From: Desulfuromonas sp. AOP6 | Lineage (GTDB): Bacteria; Desulfobacterota; Desulfuromonadia; Desulfuromonadales; SZUA-540 | NCBI RefSeq assembly: GCF_009731355.2 | Contig: NZ_AP022810.1 | Span: 496,001-560,000, forward strand | Direction: 5' to 3' | DNA length: 64,000 bases | In this document: positions 18,147-26,724 of the stretch, one piece after another | How the letters are laid out: every line of letters begins with the position of its first letter | Position numbering within the stretch: the stretch's first letter is position 1 | Notes under the pieces: model-generated | Seen by the model: only the letters and a program-made list of their open reading frames with translations | The model's database searches: none | Told to the model about the DNA's origin: nothing | Program-made: the position numbers and the translations under genes

Positions 18147-18155
18147 TGGTATAGT
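18147..18155 (+). promoter_or_regulatory. Extended -10 promoter for the U32 gene
   Basis: TGGTATAGT at 18147-18155 is an extended -10 box 33 bases before the ATG. There is no good -35 hexamer, as is usual for extended -10 promoters. A ribosome-binding site (GGAGG at 18173-18177) lies between it and the start. Confidence 0.5.
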
Positions 18156-18187
18156 GCGCCCCACAAAAAACTGGAGGATCACCTTTT

Positions 18188-19405
18188 ATGATGAAGCCGG
18201 AGCTTCTGGCCCCTGCCGGTGATATGGAAAAACTTGAAACCGCCTTGGATTATGGCGCCGATGCCGTGTATGTCGGCGGTGACCAGTTCGGGCTGCGCGC
18301 CATGGCCGGCAACTTCTCCCTGGAGTCCTTGGGCCGCGCACAGGAACTGGTGCGGGAGCGGGGCAAAAAAATCTATCTTACCCTCAACGCCTACCTGCGC
18401 CCGACGGAGATGCCGGCTCTCCACCGTTACCTGGAAGAGCTGCGTCCCCTCGACCTTGACGCCTATATTCTATCCGATCCGGGGGTGCTCGCCGTGGTGC
18501 GCGAACTGGACCCGGGGCGGGAACTTCACCTCTCCACCCAGGCCAATACCACCACCGCCGAGGCGGCGCGTTTCTGGCAACAGGCCGGGGTCGAGCGCGT
18601 CAACCTGGCGCGGGAGCTCACGCTGGCGGAAATCCAGCAGATCCGCAGTGAGACCACTGTCGGGCTCGAAGTCTTCGTGCACGGGGCCATGTGCGTGGCC
18701 TACTCGGGGCGCTGCCTCCTTTCCACCGCCCTGACCGGGCGCAGCGCCAACGCCGGTGCCTGCGCCCAGCCCTGTCGCTGGAACTACGCCCTGATGGAAG
18801 AGACCCGCCCCGGCCAGTATTTCCCCATCGAAGAGGACGACCGCGGCAGCTATGTCTTTAACAGCCGTGACCTCTGTCTGCTCGAATACCTGCCCGCTCT
18901 CGTCGGCGCCGGCGTCAACAGCCTCAAGATCGAGGGGCGCATGAAGACCCTCTATTACGTCGCCGCCGTCACCCGGGTCTATCGCGCCGCCCTTGATGCC
19001 TATGTGGCCGACCCCGCCGGCTATGTCATGGATCCCGCCTGGCTGGAGGAGTTGGACAAGGTCAGCCATCGTCCCTATGACCGGGGCTTTCTCTTCGGCA
19101 CCGAAGACGCGCTCGTTCATGCGGCCGATTCCCGCTATCAGCGCACCCACGACTTCGTCGGCATCGTCCGCCGGGTCGACGATAACAGCCGCCTGCTGGT
19201 GGAATGCCGCAACCGTTTTTTCCCGGGGGAGGAGCTGGAGCTGATCGGGCCCGCCATGCGCCAGGCCCACTTTGTCGCTGGAAAACTGGCGGCCGAGGGA
19301 GGTGGCGAGCTGGACGTCGCCCAACCCAATGCCCTGGTACTGCTGCAAGGACCGGCGGAGGCACGGAAGGGCGATCTGCTGCGGCGGCAGAAGGTCTCCG
19401 GCTGA
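18188..19405 (+). CDS. Peptidase U32 family protein, TrhP/RlhA-like
   Basis: This 405-residue protein belongs to the U32 family, whose bacterial members TrhP and RlhA hydroxylate RNA bases with prephenate-derived cofactors. The family signature EVFVHGAMCVAYSGRCLLS carries the two conserved Cys. Further Cys in NAGACAQPCRW complete the probable iron-sulfur set. The N-terminal LLAPAGDMEKLETALDYGAD is a typical barrel start. GGAGG lies 10 bases before the first of two consecutive ATG codons. Whether it acts on tRNA or rRNA cannot be told; length favours TrhP (tRNA U34). Confidence 0.85.
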   Translation: MMKPELLAPAGDMEKLETALDYGADAVYVGGDQFGLRAMAGNFSLESLGRAQELVRERGKKIYLTLNAYLRPTEMPALHRYLEELRPLDLDAYILSDPGVLAVVRELDPGRELHLSTQANTTTAEAARFWQQAGVERVNLARELTLAEIQQIRSETTVGLEVFVHGAMCVAYSGRCLLSTALTGRSANAGACAQPCRWNYALMEETRPGQYFPIEEDDRGSYVFNSRDLCLLEYLPALVGAGVNSLKIEGRMKTLYYVAAVTRVYRAALDAYVADPAGYVMDPAWLEELDKVSHRPYDRGFLFGTEDALVHAADSRYQRTHDFVGIVRRVDDNSRLLVECRNRFFPGEELELIGPAMRQAHFVAGKLAAEGGGELDVAQPNALVLLQGPAEARKGDLLRRQKVSG

Positions 19406-19531
19406 AATCAGGGCCTGCCCGTCAAAAAGCGTCGCCGGCTGGTGGCCCTTTGACTGTCCGTATCCCGAGGAACGACCCCTAGAAGCTCGGCCGGCTCCCT
19501 GGGTACTGGCCTGGCTATCGCTTTTGTCTGT

Positions 19532-19547
19532 TGGCACTGTATTTGTA
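19532..19547 (+). promoter_or_regulatory. Possible sigma54 promoter
   Basis: TGGCAC (19532-19537), five bases, then TTGTA (19543-19547) matches the -24/-12 pattern except for T in place of C in the -12 GC. It lies 92 bases before the ATG of the barrel protein. One mismatch at a key base makes this tentative. Confidence 0.3.
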
Positions 19548-19639
19548 TGAGCCTGGGCATTGAATTTCGCTTTTTAATCCCAATTAATAACAAGCGCCGT
19601 ATCCCCGCCAGGGGCCGGCAACCTGCGAGGAGGAATAGA

Positions 19640-20374
19640 ATGAAAAAACTTCTGTTGTCTGCTGTGATGATTCTGCTGTTTGCCGGAACGGCGATGGCGG
19701 CGAAATACGATGTCCGTTTTCTGGATACGTTAGGGAACGCCACGTTCGAGGACTTTGTCAAAGAAGCGGGCGTTGTGACAGCCTACCGCGGCCTGGCCCC
19801 GGCTGAACCCCAGGGCATCACCGGCTTCGATGTCGGCGTCGAAGTCAGCGCCATCGACATCCAGTCCTCCATCTGGGACCAGGTCGTCACCAGTGGCGAT
19901 GCCCCCGACTATCTGGCGGTCCCCCGTCTGCATGTACGCAAAGGACTCCCTTTCAACCTGGATGTCGGCGCCATTTATTCAGAAATTCCCAACTCCAACA
20001 TCAAACTCTATGGCGGCGAAGTGCAGTGGGCCCTGCTGGAGGGAACCATGGCCACCCCCGCCCTGGCTCTGCGCGGCAGCTACAGCACCCTGGAAGGGGT
20101 GGACGATCTGAGTCTGAAAACCTACGCCGCCGATGCGGTGATCAGTAAGGGTTTCGCCATGCTGACCCCCTATGCCGGCGTCGGTGTGGTACAGATCGAG
20201 GGCAAATACGATGGCAGCGATCCCATTCTCCAGGCCGAACTCAAGGACCAGGACTTTACCGAAACCCGCTACTTCGGCGGTGTACAGTTTGCCCTGCTGC
20301 TGGCCCGGGTGACGGTGGAGGCCGAGTACCTCGAAAACCCCGTCTACTCGATGAAGTTGAGCTTCGGCTGGTAA
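19640..20374 (+). CDS. Probable outer-membrane beta-barrel protein
   Basis: This 244-residue protein has a signal peptide (MKKLLLSAVMILLFAGTAMA, cleavage before AKYD). The mature part alternates polar and hydrophobic residues and ends in an aromatic residue (YSMKLSFGW), as expected for a barrel recognised by the Bam machinery. I do not recognise a named family. GAGGAGGA at 19627-19634 fixes the start at 19640. A strong terminator follows. It appears to be transcribed alone. Confidence 0.75.
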   Translation: MKKLLLSAVMILLFAGTAMAAKYDVRFLDTLGNATFEDFVKEAGVVTAYRGLAPAEPQGITGFDVGVEVSAIDIQSSIWDQVVTSGDAPDYLAVPRLHVRKGLPFNLDVGAIYSEIPNSNIKLYGGEVQWALLEGTMATPALALRGSYSTLEGVDDLSLKTYAADAVISKGFAMLTPYAGVGVVQIEGKYDGSDPILQAELKDQDFTETRYFGGVQFALLLARVTVEAEYLENPVYSMKLSFGW

Positions 20375-20403
20375 GTTAGCACGAAAATAGAGCAGGGATA
20401 CAG

Positions 20404-20434
20404 GGCGGTCCTCCAGAAGGGGGGCCGCCTTTTT
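20404..20434 (+). terminator. Terminator after the barrel gene
   Basis: Arms 20404-20414 and 20419-20429 form an 11 bp stem with two mismatched or G-T positions around AGAA, followed by TTTTT at 20430-20434. The T run overlaps the end of the converging gene by two bases. Confidence 0.85.
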
Positions 20435-21017
20435 AAATATCCTCGCCCTGGCGCCACCGGCCTTGCACAACGCGGCAGCAGGCGCCCTTCCCCGCGCGCT
20501 CTCGGTAGAGGCGCGCGAAAAAACGCCGGGTGACGGTCTTGTGGATGGTGGCCTGGGTGAAGCGATAGAGCCCTTTGCGCCACCAGGTCGGCTGCTGGCT
20601 GCCGAGGAGGAGAGGGCAGTAGTCGGCCAGACGCAGGGTGAGTCGCAGGCTCTCCGCCTGAGCTTCGCAGGAAAAGACCAACTCGCCCCGGTCGCAGCTC
20701 TGCGGCTGCACCAGCAGGCCGCCGCAGATGGCCAGGGTCAGGATGTGTTCGGCGCCCTGCATCGACGCGCTGGGGCCATTGAAGATCAGCAGAGACAGGC
20801 GGGTGCCGGCCAGCCGGAAGAGAACCTGGTTTTGCTGTCGCGTCGGCCGGATGAGACCGAGGGTGAAGCGGCGAATGTGCTGCAGGTAGCGCTCGAAAAG
20901 AGCCTCAACATTTAGATCTCTGGCCAATGCCGCTGGTAGGTCGAGCTGCTGCATGGAGAAGACTGAGGAGTCCTCTTGCAGAATCTGCTGACAGGCGATG
21001 TGGGTATCCCTTTTCAT
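20433..21017 (-). CDS. Conserved-looking hypothetical protein, 194 residues
   Basis: I do not recognise this protein. It is soluble, has no signal peptide, and is Arg/Leu/Gln-rich with a basic C-terminus (RRFFARLYRERAGKG). A Cys pair (ACC) is near the end and a WW pair near residue 145. The frame extends 15 codons upstream, but ATG 21017 has GAAGAG in front and is the better start. It converges on the barrel gene and shares its T run; the lipid kinase promoter lies upstream and divergent. A regulatory or structural role would be a guess. Confidence 0.6.
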   Translation of the reverse strand: MKRDTHIACQQILQEDSSVFSMQQLDLPAALARDLNVEALFERYLQHIRRFTLGLIRPTRQQNQVLFRLAGTRLSLLIFNGPSASMQGAEHILTLAICGGLLVQPQSCDRGELVFSCEAQAESLRLTLRLADYCPLLLGSQQPTWWRKGLYRFTQATIHKTVTRRFFARLYRERAGKGACCRVVQGRWRQGEDI

Positions 21018-21129
21018 GCGGCTCTTCTTTCGTGTAGGTCTGTCCACGGCGCAGCATAGCACTCCCGGGCGGTGTTGTCAGCCGGCCGTGCGCGGAAACG
21101 AATTTTTGCGGACGTTTCCTAATCCTCTT

Positions 21130-21157
21130 TTGTCAACACGCGCGCTTCTGCTATGAT
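21130..21157 (+). promoter_or_regulatory. Sigma70 promoter abutting the lipid kinase start
   Basis: TTGTCA (21130-21135), 16 bases, then TATGAT (21152-21157). Transcription would begin near 21164, only about four bases before the ATG at 21168, leaving no room for a ribosome-binding site. Confidence 0.6.
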
Positions 21158-21167
21158 GCGCCCTGCC

Positions 21168-22046
21168 ATGAATAAAACCATCAAACTCATCGCCAATCCT
21201 GTGGCCGGCCGTCAGGCCGTGCCCCGCATCGAACAGGCCCGCGCTTATTTCGAGGGGCGGGGCTTTGCCGTCGACCTGACCCTGACCCAGGCCAGGGGGG
21301 ATGCCACCCTGGCGGCCCGCCAGGCCCGTAACGGCGGCTATTGCCGCGTCGTCGCTGCTGGTGGTGACGGCACCCTCAACGAGGTCGTCAACGGCCTGGC
21401 CCCTGCCGAGGTCCCCCTCGGTTTTCTGCCCCTGGGAACGACCAACGTGTTTGCTCTGGAGGTGGGAATCCCCTTCGAGGTTGAGAAAGCCTGCGCCGCC
21501 GTCCTTGAGGGGGAGGCACGCCCCGTCTGCCTGGGCAAGGCCGGCGAGAGCCGCTTTCTGCTCATGGCCGGAATCGGCTTTGACGCCGAAGCCGTGTGCC
21601 GGGTCAGCAGCCGCCTCAAACGGCAGCTGGGCAAACTCGCCTACGTCATCAGTGCCCTGCAGGTCTGGCTTGATACCCCCGCCCGTGAAATTCAGGTCGA
21701 ACTGGAAGACGGCAGCCGCCAGACCTGTTATGGCGTCATTCTCTGCAATGCCCGCTACTATGGCGGCCGCTTCGTGCTGGCGCCGGCCGCCGGTCTTGAG
21801 AACGGTCACCTGGAAGCCTGTCTCTTCCTCAAGGGGGGGCGTCTGGCCCAGTTGGCCTACGCTCTGCGCATTGGGCTGCATCTTCCTCTCAAGGCACCGG
21901 GGGTCCGCATCGTCCAGACCCGTCGCCTGACCCTGTCCGGCGACAGGGTGGCTGTGCAGCTCGACGGCGACTGCGCCGGCCGGCTGCCGCTGACGGTCGA
22001 GGCCCTCCCGGGGGAGCTAAACCTGATGTTCCCCCGCCTTAGCTGA
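21168..22046 (+). CDS. Diacylglycerol/lipid kinase family protein
   Basis: This 292-residue protein is a YegS/DgkB-type lipid kinase. The nucleotide-binding features are clear: LIANPVAGRQAVP near the start, AAGGDGTLNEVVNGL at about residue 65, and LPLGTTNVFALE. The lipid substrate (diacylglycerol, phosphatidylglycerol or another) is open. The ATG at 21168 aligns with the family start; another ATG at 21153 would place the start inside the -10 box. No ribosome-binding site is visible. nudF follows 20 bases downstream. Confidence 0.88.
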   Translation: MNKTIKLIANPVAGRQAVPRIEQARAYFEGRGFAVDLTLTQARGDATLAARQARNGGYCRVVAAGGDGTLNEVVNGLAPAEVPLGFLPLGTTNVFALEVGIPFEVEKACAAVLEGEARPVCLGKAGESRFLLMAGIGFDAEAVCRVSSRLKRQLGKLAYVISALQVWLDTPAREIQVELEDGSRQTCYGVILCNARYYGGRFVLAPAAGLENGHLEACLFLKGGRLAQLAYALRIGLHLPLKAPGVRIVQTRRLTLSGDRVAVQLDGDCAGRLPLTVEALPGELNLMFPRLS

Positions 22047-22066
22047 TTCCGCCAGGAGCTTTGATC

Positions 22067-22582
22067 ATGAAAAAACAGCAGATTTTCAATGGCCGCGTCA
22101 TTTCCCTGGCTATCGAGGAGCATGAGCTGCCCGACGGCCGCCGCGCCGATTTCGAGATGGTGCATCATGCCGGCGGCGCCGCCGTCCTGCCCATCCTCGA
22201 CGACGGCCGCGTCCTGCTCATCCGCCAGTTCCGGCCTGCCGCCGGCGGCATGATCTGGGAGATTCCCGCCGGTCGCCTCGAAGGGGGCGAAGCGCCGGAG
22301 ACCTGCATTCACCGTGAACTGCAGGAGGAGGTCGGCTACCGGGCCGGCCTGGTCGAACGCCTGGGCGAGATGCTCACCGCTGTCGGTTTCTGCGACGAGG
22401 TGGTGCACCTCTTTGTCGCTCGCGACCTGACTGAGGTGCCGGCGGCGCCGGAGCCCGACGAATATATCGAGGCGGTGCCCATGTCCTTCGCCGAGGCTCT
22501 GGATCTGCTTCGCACCGGGCAGATTCCCGATGCTAAAACGCAACTGGCCCTCCTTCTCTATCGGCAGAGTCACGCCCTGTGA
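22067..22582 (+). CDS. nudF: Nudix hydrolase, ADP-ribose pyrophosphatase-like
   Basis: This 171-residue Nudix enzyme probably splits ADP-ribose to AMP and ribose 5-phosphate. The Nudix box starts GRLEGGEAPE and ends HRELQEEVGY (about residues 69-91), with all conserved Glu. The preceding QFRPAAGGMIWEIPAG is typical of the ADP-ribose subgroup. AGGAG at 22054-22058 supports the ATG at 22067 rather than an upstream TTG. Its stop overlaps the start of nudC by four bases. Confidence 0.88.
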   Translation: MKKQQIFNGRVISLAIEEHELPDGRRADFEMVHHAGGAAVLPILDDGRVLLIRQFRPAAGGMIWEIPAGRLEGGEAPETCIHRELQEEVGYRAGLVERLGEMLTAVGFCDEVVHLFVARDLTEVPAAPEPDEYIEAVPMSFAEALDLLRTGQIPDAKTQLALLLYRQSHAL

Positions 22583-23478
22583 ACCGGAATCCGATGCCCT
22601 CATTGCCTTCTTCCTATGATTCGCCGCTGCATCTCCCCTTCAACCACGCCGCTCTGGACGGGCGGCTGCTGCTGGCCACCCCCGACCAGGCGGTGGGGAC
22701 GGCTGCCGCCCATTGGGTGCTGCTGCGCGGCACCGAAGTGCTCATGACCGCGCCATCCCAGGGGGAGCCGACCTGGCCCGAAACCGGAGGCCCCGGTTTT
22801 GCCGAGCTGCCGTGCGCTCACGCCGTCTTTCTGGGCAGCTGGGACGGTCAGCCTCTCTATGCGGCGCGCCTGCCCAGGCAGTTCGAGGCGCCGGCGGGAT
22901 TCTCTCTGCACAATCTGCTGGCGACGACGCCCAGTCTCGATGCGGCGCAGCTCTCCCTGGGGGGGCTGGCGCATCAGGTTCTTCACTGGGAGAAGAACAG
23001 CCGCTTCTGCTCCGGTTGCGGCGGCGAGCTTCGACATCTGCCCGGCGAATGGGGCAAGGCCTGCGTCGCCTGCCATTATGCCCATTTCCCCCACATCCAC
23101 CCCTGTATCATCGTGCTGGTGCGGCGCGCGGGCGAAGTGCTGCTGGTCCGCAAGCGCGAATGGCCCGCCGGGCGCTACAGCCTGGTGGCCGGTTTTGTCG
23201 AGTTCGGCGAATGTCTGGAGGAAACGGTGGCCCGTGAGGTGCTGGAAGAGACAGGGGTGCGGGTGAAGAACCTGCGCTACGTGGGGAGCCAGAGTTGGCC
23301 CTTCCCCAGTCAACTGATGGCCGGTTTCGTCGCCGACTATGACGGGGGCGAGGTGCGGGTGGAAGAGAAGGAGCTGGAAGATGCGCGCTGGTTTCCCCTG
23401 GCGGATCTTCCCACGCTGCCGCCCCAGCGCAGCATCGCCCGCTATCTGCTCGATCACTTCCTCGACCTGCAGGCTTAG
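22579..23478 (+). CDS. nudC: NAD+/NADH pyrophosphatase, decapping Nudix NudC
   Basis: NudC cleaves NADH and removes NAD caps from RNA 5' ends. The 299-residue protein has the full architecture: an N-terminal domain, a zinc ribbon (CSGCGGEL and CVACHYAHFP), a Nudix box (GFVEFGECLEE with REVLEETG), and the NudC-specific SQSWPFPSQLM. It begins with GTG overlapping the nudF stop. The stop shares bases with the converging ald stop (TTAG at 23475-23478), so there is no intergenic space. Confidence 0.95.
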   Translation: MNRNPMPSLPSSYDSPLHLPFNHAALDGRLLLATPDQAVGTAAAHWVLLRGTEVLMTAPSQGEPTWPETGGPGFAELPCAHAVFLGSWDGQPLYAARLPRQFEAPAGFSLHNLLATTPSLDAAQLSLGGLAHQVLHWEKNSRFCSGCGGELRHLPGEWGKACVACHYAHFPHIHPCIIVLVRRAGEVLLVRKREWPAGRYSLVAGFVEFGECLEETVAREVLEETGVRVKNLRYVGSQSWPFPSQLMAGFVADYDGGEVRVEEKELEDARWFPLADLPTLPPQRSIARYLLDHFLDLQA

Positions 23479-24581
23479 GCCGAAAAAGGTGTGTAGGTTC
23501 TGCCTTGGGCCCTGGCCACCGCTTCGTTGCAGAGGCGACCGGCGTAAGTATTGAGGCCGCCGGCCAGCGCCGCATCGCTGCGCACGGCATCGGCCAGCCC
23601 CTTTCTTGCCAGGGCGCGCACGTAGGGAAGGGTGCGGTTGGTCAGGGCGAAGGTACTGGTCCGGCTCACCGCCCCCGGCATGTTGGCGACGCCGTAGTGG
23701 ATGACGCCATCGACCACATAAGTCGGCTCATCATGGGTGGTGGGATGGATGGTGGCGACGCAGCCCCCCTGATCCACGGCCACGTCGACAATGACACTGC
23801 CCGCCTCCATGAGCCCGACCATCTCGCGGCTCACCAGCTCGGGCGCCCGGGCGCCGGCGACGAGGACGGCGCCGACGAGCAGATCGGCGCGGCGGATTTC
23901 TTCCTCGATGGTCTGCGAGTTGGATATCAGGGTCTGCAGGCGGTTGCCGTAGTGCTGGTCAAGGGCGGCCAACCGGGTCGGGTCGATATCGAGTACCGTG
24001 ACTTCGGCGCCCATGCCCACGGCGAGGCGGGCCGCGTTGCTCCCCACCGTGCCGGCCCCCAGAATCATCACCTTGCCCCGGCGCACACCGGGGGCTCCCG
24101 CCAGCAGCACCCCCTTGCCCCCCTGTTCCTTCTCGAGAAAATGGGCTCCCACCTGCACGGCCATGCGGCCGGCAATCTCGCTCATGGGGTGCAGCAGCGG
24201 CAGACTGCCGTCCGTCTGTTGCACCGTCTCATAGGCGATGCCGGTGACCTGACTGTCGAGCAGGGCCGCCGTCAGCTCCGGGGCCGGGGCCAGATGAAGA
24301 TAGGTGAAGAGGAGTTGTCCCGGCCGCAACAGGGGATATTCCACCGGCAGCGGCTCCTTCACCTTGACGATCAGCTCCCCCCTGCGGTAGATTTCGGCTG
24401 CCGTCGGGACGATTTCCGCCCCCGCCCGCGCATACTGGTCGTCGTCGAGGCCGCTGCCATCGCCGGCCCGGCACTCCACCAACACCTGGTGGCCATCCTC
24501 GACAAGGGTACGTGCCCCGGCCGGGGTCAGGCCGACGCGGTATTCTCGGGTCTTGATTTCCTTGGGCACGGCGACGATCAT
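23475..24581 (-). CDS. ald: Alanine dehydrogenase
   Basis: Ald interconverts alanine and pyruvate with NAD and releases or fixes ammonium. This 368-residue protein matches the family in length. It starts MIVAVPKEIKTREYRVGLTP with the substrate Arg, and contains the catalytic Lys in LIVKVKEPLPVEY, the catalytic His in LFTYLHLAP, and the NAD fold VMILGAGTVGSNAA. The ATG at 24581 is chosen over an in-frame start 30 codons upstream, because the family begins there and AAGGA precedes it. Confidence 0.96.
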   Translation of the reverse strand: MIVAVPKEIKTREYRVGLTPAGARTLVEDGHQVLVECRAGDGSGLDDDQYARAGAEIVPTAAEIYRRGELIVKVKEPLPVEYPLLRPGQLLFTYLHLAPAPELTAALLDSQVTGIAYETVQQTDGSLPLLHPMSEIAGRMAVQVGAHFLEKEQGGKGVLLAGAPGVRRGKVMILGAGTVGSNAARLAVGMGAEVTVLDIDPTRLAALDQHYGNRLQTLISNSQTIEEEIRRADLLVGAVLVAGARAPELVSREMVGLMEAGSVIVDVAVDQGGCVATIHPTTHDEPTYVVDGVIHYGVANMPGAVSRTSTFALTNRTLPYVRALARKGLADAVRSDAALAGGLNTYAGRLCNEAVARAQGRTYTPFSA

Positions 24582-24663
24582 GGCGGCTGTCCTTTCTTTC
24601 GAACGTGTATCGCCCTGTTTCTCATTGGTGTTGTTGAGGCCGGTCAGCGGCCAGGAGCCCGTT

Positions 24664-24912
24664 ATGGACACCCCTTTTGTTAAACGTGTTTATCTCACCC
24701 CTCGCCAGCATATCGCCTACCTGCGCTTCGTGCTGGAGAGCTATGACGGTCTCGCCTTTATCCGCACCCTCGACAGTCGGCAGGCCCTGGTGGAGATCGC
24801 CTACCCGCCCTCGCGCCGCCTCGACGCCGAAGCCTTGCTGAGCGCCCTCGCCCAGGAACTCCCCCTGGAAGAACAGGATCCGGCGATTGCCGCCGCCTAC
24901 CCCCCGCTTTAA
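24664..24912 (+). CDS. DUF4911 family small protein
   Basis: This 82-residue protein matches the DUF4911 pattern: a basic start (KRVYLTP), a helix ending FVLESYDGLAFIRTLD, a strand VEIAYPP, then a C-terminal helix. Function is unknown. AGGAG at 24653-24657 precedes the ATG. It is divergent from ald and converges on osmC with 17 bases between, so it stands alone. Confidence 0.75.
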   Translation: MDTPFVKRVYLTPRQHIAYLRFVLESYDGLAFIRTLDSRQALVEIAYPPSRRLDAEALLSALAQELPLEEQDPAIAAAYPPL

Positions 24913-24929
24913 GCCAGGTGCCGCCTTTT

Positions 24930-25319
24930 TCAGGCGATACGCATGTCGAATTCGGGTGGGTCGAGGATGGCGCGCTTAACCGAGCACTGACCCGCCGCCC
25001 GCAGTATGGCCTTGCCGTACTTTTCCGGAAAGTCCGCGGGCAGTTCAAAGGTCAGCCTCACCCGGGTGAGGCGATGACTGTCAGGGTCCCGCTCCCAATC
25101 CATCAACAGCTTCAACCCTTCCATGGAGAGCTGCCGCTGCTGGCAGAAGCGCAGGGCGTAGTAGCCGGCGCAGGTGCCGATGGAGGACAGAAAAAACTCG
25201 AAGGGGGCCGGGGCGCTGTTGCCGCCGCCATCCTCTTCGGGCTGGTCGGTGTGAATGGTGAAGCCGCGCACACTGGCGTTGACCGCCGCGCCGCCGGGAA
25301 AAGTGATCTCCATGGGCAT
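24930..25319 (-). CDS. OsmC family protein
   Basis: This 129-residue protein belongs to the OsmC/Ohr superfamily of thiol peroxidase-like proteins. The two redox Cys are present (SSIGTCAGYYALRF and QCSVKRAI), together with the helix between them. It is shorter than classical OsmC and resembles the YhfA-like group, whose substrate is unclear. It lies 33 bases behind the DUF362 gene on the same strand and is probably co-transcribed. Confidence 0.82.
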   Translation of the reverse strand: MPMEITFPGGAAVNASVRGFTIHTDQPEEDGGGNSAPAPFEFFLSSIGTCAGYYALRFCQQRQLSMEGLKLLMDWERDPDSHRLTRVRLTFELPADFPEKYGKAILRAAGQCSVKRAILDPPEFDMRIA

Positions 25320-25352
25320 GTTTTGCCTCCTTTCTTGCTAACAAATTTCCGC

Positions 25353-26486
25353 TTACCAGCTCTTCCCCTGCGGTTCCAGCCGTATCAGCTCGTATGAGCG
25401 CCGCCCCAGGCCGATGGCCTCGGCGTGTTCCAGCGTAATCTCCCAGTCGATAGCGGGGTGAACCCCCCTGAACTTGTCGCCGCCCGGCTCATGCCCCTGC
25501 TGCAGGGCCGTGTTTGGCAGACCCTGGGCCTGGTTGACCAGGTCGGCGCAGGCCTGGTCGAGAGCGACGGGGTCGGTGGAAGCCAGGATGCCGATATCCG
25601 GCACGATGGGGGCGTCCGAATGGCCGTAGCAGTCGCAGGAGGGAGAAACCTGGGTGATGAAATTGACGAACAGGGCCTGGCCGTCCTTGCCCCGCACGGC
25701 CCCTTTGGCGTACTCGGCCATCTTCTTCATGACCAGCGGGGCTTCCTCGTTCCATTGAATCTGGATGGCCTTTTCCTCGCACACGGTGATGCAGCGCCCG
25801 CAGCCGGTACATTTGGCGGCGGTGATGAAAGCCTTGCCCTCGACGAAGGCGATGGCCCCGTGGGCACAGGCTTTCAGGCAGGCGGCGCAGGCAGTGCAGA
25901 ACTTCTCCGCCACCTTGGGGGCGACGTTGGAGTGCTGCTCCAGTTTGCCTTCGCGGCTTGAACAGCCCATGCCCAGATTCTTGAGGGCACCGCCGAAACC
26001 GGTGAGTTCGTGGCACTTGAAGTGAGAGACGGCGATGAGGACATCGGCTTCGAGGATTTCCTGGGCGATGGAAACCGAGGCGAGCAGGCCGCCCTCGCTG
26101 GGGACGCGTGTGGCCGACTGGCCGCGCAGGCCGTCGCACATGATGAGGGGGGCGCCGGCGACGGCATAGGCGAAGCCGTTTTCGATGCCGCAGGTCAGGG
26201 CGGAGACGGCTTCTTTGCGTTCGCCGGGGTAGAGGGTGCAGGAGTCGGTAAGAAAAGGCTTGCCACCCAGTGTTTTGACCCGGTCGACCACACGGCGCAG
26301 GAAGGTGGGGCGGATGTAGGCATGGCCGCCTTTTTCGCCGAAGTGGATTTTAACGGCGGTCAGGTCGCCGCGGCGGACAATGCGGTCGATGCCGGCGGCG
26401 TCCAACAGGCGCGTCAGCTTGTTGAAGAGATTTTCTCGGTGGCCGGCACGCATGTCGGCGAAATGGACGGGAACCTGAGAACTCAT
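25353..26486 (-). CDS. DUF362 iron-sulfur protein
   Basis: This 377-residue cytoplasmic protein combines a DUF362 domain (AVKIHFGEKGGHAYIRP, FLTDSCTLYPG, SHFKCHELTGFGGALKN) with an inserted pair of ferredoxin-type [4Fe-4S] sites (CTACAACLKAC and CTGCGRCITVC, about residues 195-235). Such proteins are common in anaerobes and are assumed to carry electrons, but the partner and reaction are unknown. AAGGAG precedes the ATG. The osmC gene follows directly. Confidence 0.88.
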   Translation of the reverse strand: MSSQVPVHFADMRAGHRENLFNKLTRLLDAAGIDRIVRRGDLTAVKIHFGEKGGHAYIRPTFLRRVVDRVKTLGGKPFLTDSCTLYPGERKEAVSALTCGIENGFAYAVAGAPLIMCDGLRGQSATRVPSEGGLLASVSIAQEILEADVLIAVSHFKCHELTGFGGALKNLGMGCSSREGKLEQHSNVAPKVAEKFCTACAACLKACAHGAIAFVEGKAFITAAKCTGCGRCITVCEEKAIQIQWNEEAPLVMKKMAEYAKGAVRGKDGQALFVNFITQVSPSCDCYGHSDAPIVPDIGILASTDPVALDQACADLVNQAQGLPNTALQQGHEPGGDKFRGVHPAIDWEITLEHAEAIGLGRRSYELIRLEPQGKSW

Positions 26487-26724
26487 GAGGATCTCCTTTG
26501 TCGGGATAAGGACGTAGCAGGGTCGAAGGCCGTGTTTACCTCTAAATTATGGCCGCTAGTCCCTACAAGGTCAACCGTTCCTCCGTCCTTCGGCCTGATA
26601 ACTTTCAAGGCGTCTCTTGTGAAATAGAGGTTTCCATTGCATGCGGCCGGCTTTTTGTTAATCTAGCGTAAAAAAACCGGTCCTGGTGTTCTGGGGCCGG
26701 CCAACCGCCAGGAGGGAGAGAATC

